DNA from: Phycisphaera mikurensis NBRC 102666 | Lineage (GTDB): Bacteria; Planctomycetota; Phycisphaerae; Phycisphaerales; SM1A02 | DNA: 6,194 nt | Reading direction: 5' to 3' | Assembly (NCBI GenBank): GCA_945870475.1 | Contig: CAMBSR010000139.1 | Coordinates: forward strand, 1-6,194 | In this document: in pieces, positions 1 through 5,878 of the stretch | Position numbering within the stretch: position 1 is the stretch's first letter | How the letters are laid out: each line of letters starts with the position of its first letter | Position numbers and translations under genes: made by a program | Notes under the pieces: model-generated | What the model saw: only the letters and a program-made list of their open reading frames with translations | Database searches by the model: none | What the model was told of the DNA's origin: nothing

Positions 1-3000
1 CCGTCCACGCGCATGCGATCGCCCAGGATGCTGCCGTCGGCGCTGCCCCAGTCGACAAGCTTGGCATCGAGCGCAAGCGGGAACTTCGCGGCGCCCGTGC
101 CGGTGCCGGAGATGCTGGCGTTCGCCTTCACGGTGGCGGGCTTGGTGAGTCCCGGCGCGTCGATGGCGACCGACACGGTCTCCACCACCACCGTCTCGCC
201 CGAGGTGGGCACCAGCGTCACCGGGCGGAGATCGAGCCGCACCACGGCAGAGGTGCCCGGCGGAAGCTTGATGCTGGGCTTCGTGGCAACGGTGCCCGGC
301 GCGGTGGGCGCGACGGCGGGCGCCGCGGCGGCAGGAGCGGCATCGCTGCCCGAACCGCCGATCTTCACGCGCACCGAGGTGAGCGTTGCCTTCACGCCCA
401 CGGCCCCCACCTGCTTCCACGCCGGTTCCTTCTTCTTGCCGCCCTCGTCGTCCTTCGCCGAGATGGCGTTGAGAAGCTCGGTGGCCTGCGCGCCCGGAAT
501 GGTGATGTCCGCGGAGCTGTTGGCGATGATCAGTTCGTCGCCGGCGAGCTGCCCGCGCAGGTCGGCCTTCAGGCGCTCGAGCGTCGACTGCACCTCGAAG
601 GCGATGTCCCGCTCGCCGGCGCTCGTGGCCTTCGCGGTGATGCGCGCATCCTTGCCGATCTCCTTGCGCATCGATTCATCGAGGTCGATGAGCGTGGCCA
701 GGCCGTCACCGCTGATGCCGTCGAGCTTCGCGTCCACGTCCCAGCCCGCGGGCTGCGTGCCGGACGCGGCGCGCCATCCGAAGCGCGCGTCGATGGGCGC
801 AATCTGCTGCAGCGCCGCACCCGCGCGGCGGCCGGAGAGCTTGGCGGCGAGCGTTCCGTTGGCCGTCATTCGGTCACCGAGGCCAACCGCCACGTCGAGC
901 GCAAGATCGGTGACGGCTGCATCGCCGGAAAGCCCGGGGATGCCGGTCATGGTGGCGGACGCCAGGCGAATGTTCGCCTTTGCCGAAGTCGGCAACTCGA
1001 AGCCCCAGGGCATGGTGCGCTTCATGCTCACCGACTCCACGCGCAGGCCGAGCTTCGCAGGAGCAGCGAGTGCACCCGCGAATCCCGGCGCCGCGGCGCG
1101 CACGAGTCCGGGCTCGACGTTCGTGGTGAGCTCCGCGTTCACGGCGAGCGCCTCGCGCGTCAGCGTCACGTTCGCGTCCAACTTGGTGGAGCCGGAGGTC
1201 AGCGCCATCGTGCCGCGGCCGTCAGTGAGCGAGCCTTGGTAACGGACGCCCACGTCGAACACGCCGGTGCCCACCTGCGGCAGGATGTCCTTGGCAGCGG
1301 GAACCTCGCGAGCCACGCGCGCCGCGGAGATGCCGGCAATGCTCACGTCGGCGAGCAGCGCCGCGGAGTCGATCGACTGCTGCGAGAGATCCTTGAAGTT
1401 GGCAGCGGCCACGGAGACCTTCACCGGCATGCCGTCGAAGGAGACCTGCGCCTTCACGCGCGCATCTTCGCCCAGCGCGGCGGTGACGGCCTCCAGGCGA
1501 ATCTCGCCGAGCTCGAAGCTGCGCCTGTCGGCGCCCTTCCCCACCAGGAGATGCACGGGCGCCTGACGGCGGGCCGGACCGATGTCCACGGTCACGTCAC
1601 CGGCGATCTTCCCCACGTTCATGCCGAGAGAACCCGGCAATTCAAGCTTCTTCAGCTGCACCGATGCCGCAAGCGGCGCATCCACGTCCACGCCGAAATG
1701 CGCCAGGAGCGCAGGCTCGATCGCCTTGGCAGTGAGCGTGGAACCGCCCTCCACGCGCACCGCGCCGTCCGCAGCCACGGCGCCGCGGAGCTCGGCCTGC
1801 ACGAGCGGCGCATCCATGCGCACCGCAAACGCCGGCGTGCTGCCGTTGCCGAGGCTCGCGTCGATGAGCGCAATGCTGCTGCCCACGTCGCGCGCCACGT
1901 CGATTGCCATGTCGCGCGGCATGAAGGGGCGCACCAGCGCGGTGGGCAGCGCTTCCACGCGGAGCGAGCCGTAGGCGCCGAAGACGCCGCCCAGGCGCGC
2001 CGAAGCGACCACGTGCATCGGCGCAGCCTTCGCCGCGCTGGCCGAGACCGCGGAAACATCGAGCGCGATGCCATCGGCAATCGGAGCCGCCTTGAGCGTG
2101 CCACGGATCTCGGAGATGTCGAGCGGAACGCGCCCATCCGGACCCGGGACCTGCAGCCCCGCAAGCGTGAGGGTCAACGTGGAATCGAAGGAAATGCGAT
2201 CCGCCGGAAACGCGCCATCGGCGCCGGCGGCAGGAACGGCCACATCGCGCGCGCGCAGCGAGAGTCGCGCGGGCGCGGAGACCGTGAGGTCGGCAACGTC
2301 GGCAAGCATGGCGGGCGCAAGCGAGGCGTCCGCCTCCACCGTGCGAAGCGTGGCCGCGCGCGTTGCCGGGTCCACCGAGCCACTGGCGCGCAGCGTGACG
2401 GCATCGCTGCGCAGCGAAAGCTCGATGGCACCGCCGGTGGCATCGGCAAAGGTGGTGTCCAGGTCGATGCGCGGGCCCAGGTCGCGCCCAAGCTCCATGC
2501 CCGTGCCGGCAACGAAGCGCTGGAACGGCGTGGTGGGAATCGATTCCGCGCGCACGCTGCCGTGGATGGCGGACAGGTCGAAGATCGGCTCGCCGGCGGC
2601 GGTGAGCAGCCGGTCGATGCTGAGCTTCGCGGTGACGGTGCTCGGCGGAAGATTGTCGATGCTTGCGGCCACGCGGACATCGGCATTGACGGCACCGGTG
2701 AGGTCCTTGCCGCTCACCGAGACGGTGGCGTCATTCACGCGGATCCCCACACCACCGGCGAGGAACGCCGCATCGCTTGCCTTGATCGACGCGGTGATCG
2801 GCGTTCCCTTGAAGTGCAGTGCGCCGGCGGCATCGAAGATCCCGGGTGCGGCCACGTCGAGGTCAAGCGCGCCGGCAGTGCCCTGCAGCTCCGTGCGCGC
2901 GGTGAACTTCGCGGTGGTCTCGCCACCGGCAGCCACGTGGGCAGAACCCTTGAAATCACGCACCGCGGCGTAGACCGCGCCGGAGGCATCCACCACCTCG

Positions 3001-3524
3001 ACCGTGATGCCGTCGACCGACAGTCGCACATCGAGCCCTGCCGGAAGGATGCCGCCGTTGCCTCCGGCCGCAGGCGCCGCGGCCGGCTTCGCCGCGCCTG
3101 GTTCCGCGGTGCGCGCGAGCCGTGACAGCGTGATCGTGCCGTCCGCCTCGCGACGCGTCTTCACCGCACCCGACACATTGACATCGAGCCCGGAGAGTCC
3201 CGAGCGCAGCACATGCCAGATGCCCTGCTCCACGCGCGCATCCACCTGCACGCGGTTGCCCATGGACGGATCGTCGATCATGAACCCACGCACGTCCACG
3301 CCGCTGAACCAGCCGACACTCAGCGAGGTGACCGAGACCGTGCCGTTGACCGCGCCCGACACCGCGCCGAGGATGGTGCCGCGGAACAGGCCCCAGCTGA
3401 CGAAGGTGGGCGCCAGCGCCACGAGCCCGAGGACAAGGACAAGGACGCCGCCCGCGATCGCCAGGATGCGCGCGCCGCGACGACGGGATGCGGGAGGAAC
3501 CGAAGGTGCTGCGTGGTCGTTCAC
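1..3524 (-). CDS. Giant AsmA/TamB-like membrane-anchored repeat protein, C-terminus beyond window
   Basis: This is one open frame of 1174 complete codons that leaves the left edge without a stop. GTG at 3524-3522 is the first start after an in-frame TAG four codons upstream. Residues 1-19 are polar and basic (RRRGAR at 14-19), followed by one hydrophobic helix at about 20-42, so it is probably anchored in the inner membrane with the rest outside the cytoplasm. The remainder alternates short beta-prone stretches with Gly/Asp/Pro turns. I found no cysteine. Ala/Pro-rich linkers lie near residues 139-160 and 1057-1082, and a Lys/Asp/Glu patch near 1024-1033. At least four diverged repeats of about 200 residues begin near 329, 526, 732 and 938. 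This architecture resembles AsmA, TamB and YhdP proteins, which form long lipid-carrying beta grooves across the envelope. That function is inference from architecture, as I recognise no diagnostic motif. It starts 4 nt after the nadA stop without a clear Shine-Dalgarno sequence, so translation is probably coupled to nadA. The coding call is secure; the family is tentative. Confidence 0.85.
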   Translation of the reverse strand, partial: MNDHAAPSVPPASRRRGARILAIAGGVLVLVLGLVALAPTFVSWGLFRGTILGAVSGAVNGTVSVTSLSVGWFSGVDVRGFMIDDPSMGNRVQVDARVEQGIWHVLRSGLSGLDVNVSGAVKTRREADGTITLSRLARTAEPGAAKPAAAPAAGGNGGILPAGLDVRLSVDGITVEVVDASGAVYAAVRDFKGSAHVAAGGETTAKFTARTELQGTAGALDLDVAAPGIFDAAGALHFKGTPITASIKASDAAFLAGGVGIRVNDATVSVSGKDLTGAVNADVRVAASIDNLPPSTVTAKLSIDRLLTAAGEPIFDLSAIHGSVRAESIPTTPFQRFVAGTGMELGRDLGPRIDLDTTFADATGGAIELSLRSDAVTLRASGSVDPATRAATLRTVEADASLAPAMLADVADLTVSAPARLSLRARDVAVPAAGADGAFPADRISFDSTLTLTLAGLQVPGPDGRVPLDISEIRGTLKAAPIADGIALDVSAVSASAAKAAPMHVVASARLGGVFGAYGSLRVEALPTALVRPFMPRDMAIDVARDVGSSIALIDASLGNGSTPAFAVRMDAPLVQAELRGAVAADGAVRVEGGSTLTAKAIEPALLAHFGVDVDAPLAASVQLKKLELPGSLGMNVGKIAGDVTVDIGPARRQAPVHLLVGKGADRRSFELGEIRLEAVTAALGEDARVKAQVSFDGMPVKVSVAAANFKDLSQQSIDSAALLADVSIAGISAARVAREVPAAKDILPQVGTGVFDVGVRYQGSLTDGRGTMALTSGSTKLDANVTLTREALAVNAELTTNVEPGLVRAAAPGFAGALAAPAKLGLRVESVSMKRTMPWGFELPTSAKANIRLASATMTGIPGLSGDAAVTDLALDVAVGLGDRMTANGTLAAKLSGRRAGAALQQIAPIDARFGWRAASGTQPAGWDVDAKLDGISGDGLATLIDLDESMRKEIGKDARITAKATSAGERDIAFEVQSTLERLKADLRGQLAGDELIIANSSADITIPGAQATELLNAISAKDDEGGKKKEPAWKQVGAVGVKATLTSVRVKIGGSGSDAAPAAAAPAVAPTAPGTVATKPSIKLPPGTSAVVRLDLRPVTLVPTSGETVVVETVSVAIDAPGLTKPATVKANASISGTGTGAAKFPLALDAKLVDWGSADGSILGDRMRVD
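345..2540 (-). repeat. Four diverged ~200-residue repeats within the giant protein
   Basis: Aligning the translated protein to itself by eye gives four copies starting near residues 329, 526, 732 and 938, a period of 197-206. Landmark glycines recur at 350 (RDLG), 548 (RDVG), 752 (PQVG) and 957 (KEIG). The prolines of an AP or EP motif before a beta-prone run recur at 418 (APARLSL), 617 (APLAASV), 822 (APAKLGL) and 1034 (EPAWKQV). The fourth copy carries a charged insertion just before its EP. Units A to C often begin with a Pro/Ile-Pro-Thr-like segment (IPTTPFQRF, LPTALVRPF, ISAARVARE). Residues 130-328 and 1085-1174 may be further, weaker or partial copies. DNA identity between copies is not obvious, so the duplication looks old. 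Confidence 0.6.
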
Positions 3525-3528
3525 GCCG

Positions 3529-4764
3529 TCAGTCTACGAGGGCCGCCGCGCCTGCTGCGCGCGAACGCACCGCGCCCTGCCCCGCGGGCGCCGAATTCCG
3601 CAGCATGCGCTCGAGCGCCAGCTTCGCCAGGCGCTTCGCCTCCGGATGCACGCTGATCACGTTGGGGGAACGTCCCTCGGCAATTCCGTCGAGCACCCAC
3701 AGGAGGTGCTGCTGGTCGATGCGGTACATCGTGGTGCAGAGGCACTGGCAGTCGGAGAGGATCCGCACGAAGACATCCCGCGCGGCAGCAGCCTTCGCCA
3801 GGCGATTCACCAGGTGGATCTCGGTGCCCACCGCCCAGCGCGTGCCGGGCTTCGCATGCTCGATGGTCTGGATGATGTGCTCGGTGGAGCCATTCATGTC
3901 CGAGGCGTCCACCACGTCCTGCGAGCACTCCGGGTGCACGATGACGGTGATGCCGCCGCGATCGGCGTACTCGGCGCGCACGTCGTCGATGTGCTCCGGG
4001 CGGAACATCTTGTGCACGCTGCAGTGGCCGGCCCAGAGGATCACGCGCGCCGCCTTGAGCTGCACGTCGGTGAGTCCGCCCTGGTCCTTGCGCGGGTCCC
4101 AGAGCGCGGTCTGCGCGGGCACGCCCGGCGCGGCGTCGAACTCCGTGACGAATCCCTTGCGCTTGGCGGTGTTTCGCCCCAGGTGCTGGTCCGGAAGGAA
4201 GAGGATGCGGACTTCCTCGCCCTTTGCCAGCGGCGTGTCACCGCCGGCGAGCGCCCAGTCGAAGACCTGCGCCGCGTTGGAGCTGGTGCAGCAGGCGCCG
4301 CCCTTCGAGCCGACGAACGCCTTGATGGCAGCGCTCGAATTGACGTAGGTGATTGGAACGATGCGCACCTTCGTACCGGTCGCGGCACGCTCGATGGCGT
4401 CCCACGCCTCCACGGCCTCGTCGTACTGCGCCATGTCCGCCATCGAGCAGCCGGCGGAAAGGTCGGGCAGCACCACCTTCACGCGGTCGGAGGTCAGGAT
4501 GTCCGCGGTCTCCGCCATGAAGTGCACGCCGCAGAAGACGATCCACTCGCTGCCGCGGCGCTCGGCTTCCGCGGCGGCCATCTGGCTCAGCTTCAGGCTG
4601 TCGCCGGTGAGGTCCGCATGCTGGACCACGTCGTCCTGCTGGTAGTGGTGCCCGAGCACCAGGAGGCGGTTGCCAAGCTCCGCCTTGCGCGCACGGATGC
4701 CGGCGGCGAGCTGCTCGTCGCTCATGCGCTGGTACTGGTCGGGCAATGCGGGCTGCCAAAGCAT
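3529..4764 (-). CDS. nadA: Quinolinate synthase NadA
   Basis: NadA condenses iminoaspartate (made by NadB) with dihydroxyacetone phosphate to give quinolinate, the second step of de novo NAD synthesis in the cytoplasm, using an oxygen-sensitive [4Fe-4S] cluster. The 411-residue protein is somewhat longer than the shortest family members and shows the family signatures in order: LVLGHHYQ (35-42), FCGVHFMAETADIL (77-90), AGCSMADM (104-111), YVNSSAAIKAF (140-150), GACCTSSNA (156-164), FLPDQHLGRNTA (189-200), LWAGHCSVHKMF (243-254), VHPECSQDVVDASDMNGST (276-294), GTEIHLVNRLA (313-323) and CQCLCTTMYRID (339-350). The three cluster ligands are most likely C78, C159 and one of C339/C341/C343, by family analogy. 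The last 25 or so residues are Ala/Gly/Arg-rich and not conserved-looking. I chose ATG 4764 because a -10-like element sits 7 nt upstream and the frame beyond it overlaps ispE; ATG 4725 (398 residues) is possible. Neither has a Shine-Dalgarno sequence. The giant envelope gene follows after 4 nt, implying an operon. Confidence 0.97.
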   Translation of the reverse strand: MLWQPALPDQYQRMSDEQLAAGIRARKAELGNRLLVLGHHYQQDDVVQHADLTGDSLKLSQMAAAEAERRGSEWIVFCGVHFMAETADILTSDRVKVVLPDLSAGCSMADMAQYDEAVEAWDAIERAATGTKVRIVPITYVNSSAAIKAFVGSKGGACCTSSNAAQVFDWALAGGDTPLAKGEEVRILFLPDQHLGRNTAKRKGFVTEFDAAPGVPAQTALWDPRKDQGGLTDVQLKAARVILWAGHCSVHKMFRPEHIDDVRAEYADRGGITVIVHPECSQDVVDASDMNGSTEHIIQTIEHAKPGTRWAVGTEIHLVNRLAKAAAARDVFVRILSDCQCLCTTMYRIDQQHLLWVLDGIAEGRSPNVISVHPEAKRLAKLALERMLRNSAPAGQGAVRSRAAGAAALVD

Positions 4765-4771
4765 GGGCTTG

Positions 4772-4777
4772 ATTGTA
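4772..4777 (-). promoter_or_regulatory. Candidate -10 element for nadA
   Basis: On the minus strand this reads TACAAT, matching the sigma-70-type consensus TATAAT at five of six bases. Only seven bases separate it from ATG 4764, so a start site at the usual distance would fall on or next to the A of the start codon and give a leaderless message. There is no recognisable -35 partner and no extended TG, so it is a sequence-match prediction only. Confidence 0.4.
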
Positions 4778-4808
4778 GGTGCGTCGGAAAAGGTCCCGCT
4801 GCACATGC

Positions 4809-4827
4809 GCCAAATCCCGGGATTGGC
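4809..4827. promoter_or_regulatory. Operator-like inverted repeat between nadA and ispE
   Basis: The core AATCCCGGGATT (4813-4824) is a perfect 12-bp palindrome. Allowing one bulged A at 4812, it extends to GCC (4809-4811) pairing with GGC (4825-4827), giving nine paired bases per arm. It lies almost centrally in the divergent gap, upstream of both candidate -10 hexamers, where one regulator could affect both genes. It does not match any NAD-pathway regulator site I can recall (NadR, NiaR or NrtR), so no regulator is assigned. Confidence 0.35.
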
Positions 4828-4851
4828 ACCTGCGCAGCAGGACCATTTTCC

Positions 4852-4857
4852 TATCCT
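4852..4857 (+). promoter_or_regulatory. Candidate -10 element for ispE
   Basis: TATCCT matches TATAAT at four of six bases, including the important first, second and last positions. Seven bases separate it from the GTG start at 4865, the same spacing as on the nadA side, again implying a leaderless transcript. No -35 box is evident at normal spacing. It is weaker than the nadA element. Confidence 0.3.
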
Positions 4858-4864
4858 TCGCTGC

Positions 4865-5758
4865 GTGAGCGAGCCCCGCCAGACCATCGTCCGCGCCCCC
4901 GCCAAGCTGAACCTTGCGCTCTCGGTGGGCGCGCCCGGCGCGGACCGGATGCACCCGATCTCGAGCTGGATGGTCACCACGGACTTCGCCGACGACCTCC
5001 ACCTGCGTCGCCTGGACGACGGCCGCGACTCCCTCTACGCCATCATCTGGGCCCCGGACGCACCGCGCACCACGCTCATCGACTGGCCCATCCAGAAGGA
5101 CCTCGCCGTGCGCGCGCACCTGGCGCTCGAGAAGCACGTGGGCCGCCGCCTGCCCGTGCGCATGAAGCTCGAGAAGCGCATCCCCGTCGGCGGCGGACTC
5201 GGCGGCGGATCGAGCAACGCCGCCGCCATGCTGCGCGGCATCGTCGAGCTCTTCGATCTCGAGCTCTCGCACGCCGACCTCGTGGAGATCGCGCGCAGCC
5301 TCGGAAGCGACGTGCCCTTCCTCCTCCGCGGCGGCAGCGCCATCGTCGAGGGCCTCGGCGAGCGGCTCGAGCACCACGACCACCTGCCCGACGTTCATGC
5401 GGTGCTCGCGTTCCCCGCGGCCGCGTGCCCCACCGGTGCCATCTACGGCAAGTTCGACGCCATGCGACCCGACGCCGCGCTGCAGTCATCGCGCGTGCGC
5501 GCGCTCGCCGCCACGGCACCCCTTGCCCACGACGCGCCCTTCAACGACCTGGCCGCACCTGCCATCGCGGTGGAGCCGGTACTCGAGGACGAGATCGCGG
5601 AGATCGAGGCCGCCACGGGCCGCACCGTCCACGTGAGCGGAAGCGGCAGCACGCTCTTCGTGCTCTGCGGCGGACGCCTCGAAGCGGACCTCCTGGCCGA
5701 ACAGGTGCGCACCCGCGCTGCCCTGCCCGCCGTGGCCGTGAGCGTCCACCGCCACTGA
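4865..5758 (+). CDS. ispE: 4-diphosphocytidyl-2-C-methyl-D-erythritol kinase IspE
   Basis: IspE phosphorylates the 2-hydroxyl of CDP-methylerythritol with ATP, the fourth step of the MEP pathway to isopentenyl diphosphate, in the cytoplasm. The 297 residues match the usual family length (about 280-300). GHMP-kinase signatures are in order: APAKLNLAL (11-19) with catalytic Lys14, the glycine-rich ATP loop PVGGGLGGGSSNAA (107-120), LGSDVPFLLRGG (147-157?) whose D149 aligns with the catalytic aspartate, CPTGAIYGKFD (188-198), and the C-terminal HVSGSGSTLF (256-265). Met29-His30 aligns with the Tyr-His pair that binds the cytosine in E. coli, so the Tyr is replaced while the His remains. GTG 4865 leaves 10 residues before the first conserved motif, normal for the family. 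An in-frame ATG at 4805 would add 20 unconserved residues and cross the shared promoter region. No Shine-Dalgarno sequence precedes the GTG. The gene is divergent from nadA and 120 bp upstream of a peptidase gene with no evident functional link. Confidence 0.96.
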   Translation: MSEPRQTIVRAPAKLNLALSVGAPGADRMHPISSWMVTTDFADDLHLRRLDDGRDSLYAIIWAPDAPRTTLIDWPIQKDLAVRAHLALEKHVGRRLPVRMKLEKRIPVGGGLGGGSSNAAAMLRGIVELFDLELSHADLVEIARSLGSDVPFLLRGGSAIVEGLGERLEHHDHLPDVHAVLAFPAAACPTGAIYGKFDAMRPDAALQSSRVRALAATAPLAHDAPFNDLAAPAIAVEPVLEDEIAEIEAATGRTVHVSGSGSTLFVLCGGRLEADLLAEQVRTRAALPAVAVSVHRH

Positions 5759-5822
5759 GCATCCAACGGCCGGAAATCCACGTGAATTCGCAGCCCCAAC
5801 GCGGCCCGGTTGCCGAGGAATC

Positions 5823-5838
5823 ATCCCCGGCCGGGGAT
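5823..5838. promoter_or_regulatory. Perfect 16-bp palindrome upstream of the M3 peptidase gene
   Basis: ATCCCCGGCCGGGGAT is perfectly self-complementary over eight bases per arm. As RNA it could form a 6-bp stem with a GGCC loop, but no U-tract follows, so a terminator is unlikely. As DNA it has the form of an operator for a dimeric regulator about 40 bp upstream of the peptidase start codon. Its outer half-sites ATCCC/GGGAT are the same as those of the nadA/ispE palindrome, but with six extra bases between them. Confidence 0.35.
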
Positions 5839-5863
5839 ACCATTCCCCTCCCGCCGGAACTCC

Positions 5864-5869
5864 GAGGAA
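5864..5869 (+). promoter_or_regulatory. Ribosome binding site of the M3 peptidase gene
   Basis: GAGGAA lies 9 bases before ATG 5879 and is a good match to the anti-Shine-Dalgarno complement. It supports this start codon. It is the only clear Shine-Dalgarno sequence before any of the four genes here. Confidence 0.6.
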
Positions 5870-5878
5870 ATACACCCA

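Larger units (their letters stand above)
4765..4864. promoter_or_regulatory. Divergent nadA/ispE promoter region
   Basis: These 100 bp separate the divergent start codons of nadA (minus) and ispE (plus) and must hold the promoters of both unless transcription starts inside a gene. The stretch is visibly more AT-containing than the flanking genes. It has a -10-like hexamer close to each start codon, a central inverted repeat, and a small hairpin-capable repeat CCTGC-gca-GCAGG at 4829-4841. I find no convincing -35 box at 16-18 bp from either hexamer. TTGGCA at 4823-4828 is 23 bp from the ispE hexamer, which is too far. Confidence 0.6.
5759..5878 (+). promoter_or_regulatory. ispE-peptidase intergenic region
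   Basis: This 120-bp gap holds a perfect 16-bp palindrome and the ribosome binding site of the next gene. It also has two short direct repeats: CCGAGGAA at 5813-5820 and 5862-5869, and CCGGAAATCC/CCGGAACTCC at 5770-5779 and 5854-5863. I see no hairpin followed by a T-run, so no Rho-independent terminator for ispE. TTGCCG (5810-5815) and TACCAT (5838-5843) resemble -35 and -10 boxes but are 22 bp apart. Whether the peptidase gene has its own promoter is unclear. Confidence 0.35.

Noticed and set aside
13..1242. Plus-strand open frame of 409 codons
   Set aside because: It is antisense to the same large gene, with Ser/Ala/Pro/Arg-rich low-information sequence and no family resemblance.
1236..3125. 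Plus-strand open frame of 629 codons
   Set aside because: It lies opposite the large minus-strand gene, is very rich in Arg, His, Ala and Gly with no recognisable motif or membrane segment, and has no ribosome binding site. It is the expected antisense shadow of GC-rich coding DNA.
4670..4864. Upstream extension of ispE to ATG 4670
   Set aside because: It runs into nadA coding sequence on the opposite strand and adds residues with no counterpart in IspE; GTG 4865 gives the normal family N-terminus.
4765..4980. Upstream extension of nadA to ATG 4980 (483 residues)
   Set aside because: The added 72 residues do not resemble NadA, would overlap ispE by about 116 bp and would cross the candidate nadA promoter.
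4238..5398. Minus-strand open frame of 386 codons across ispE and the start of nadA
   Set aside because: It overlaps two well-identified genes in other frames; its sequence is Arg/Gly/Ala/His-rich without motifs.
5810..5843. TTGCCG / TACCAT as a sigma-70 promoter for the peptidase gene
   Set aside because: The spacer is 22 bp, well outside the usual 16-18, and both boxes match consensus at only four of six positions.
5823..5850. Palindrome as a Rho-independent terminator of ispE
   Set aside because: The stem is only 6 bp once a loop is allowed, and it is followed by ACCATTCCCC rather than a T-run.
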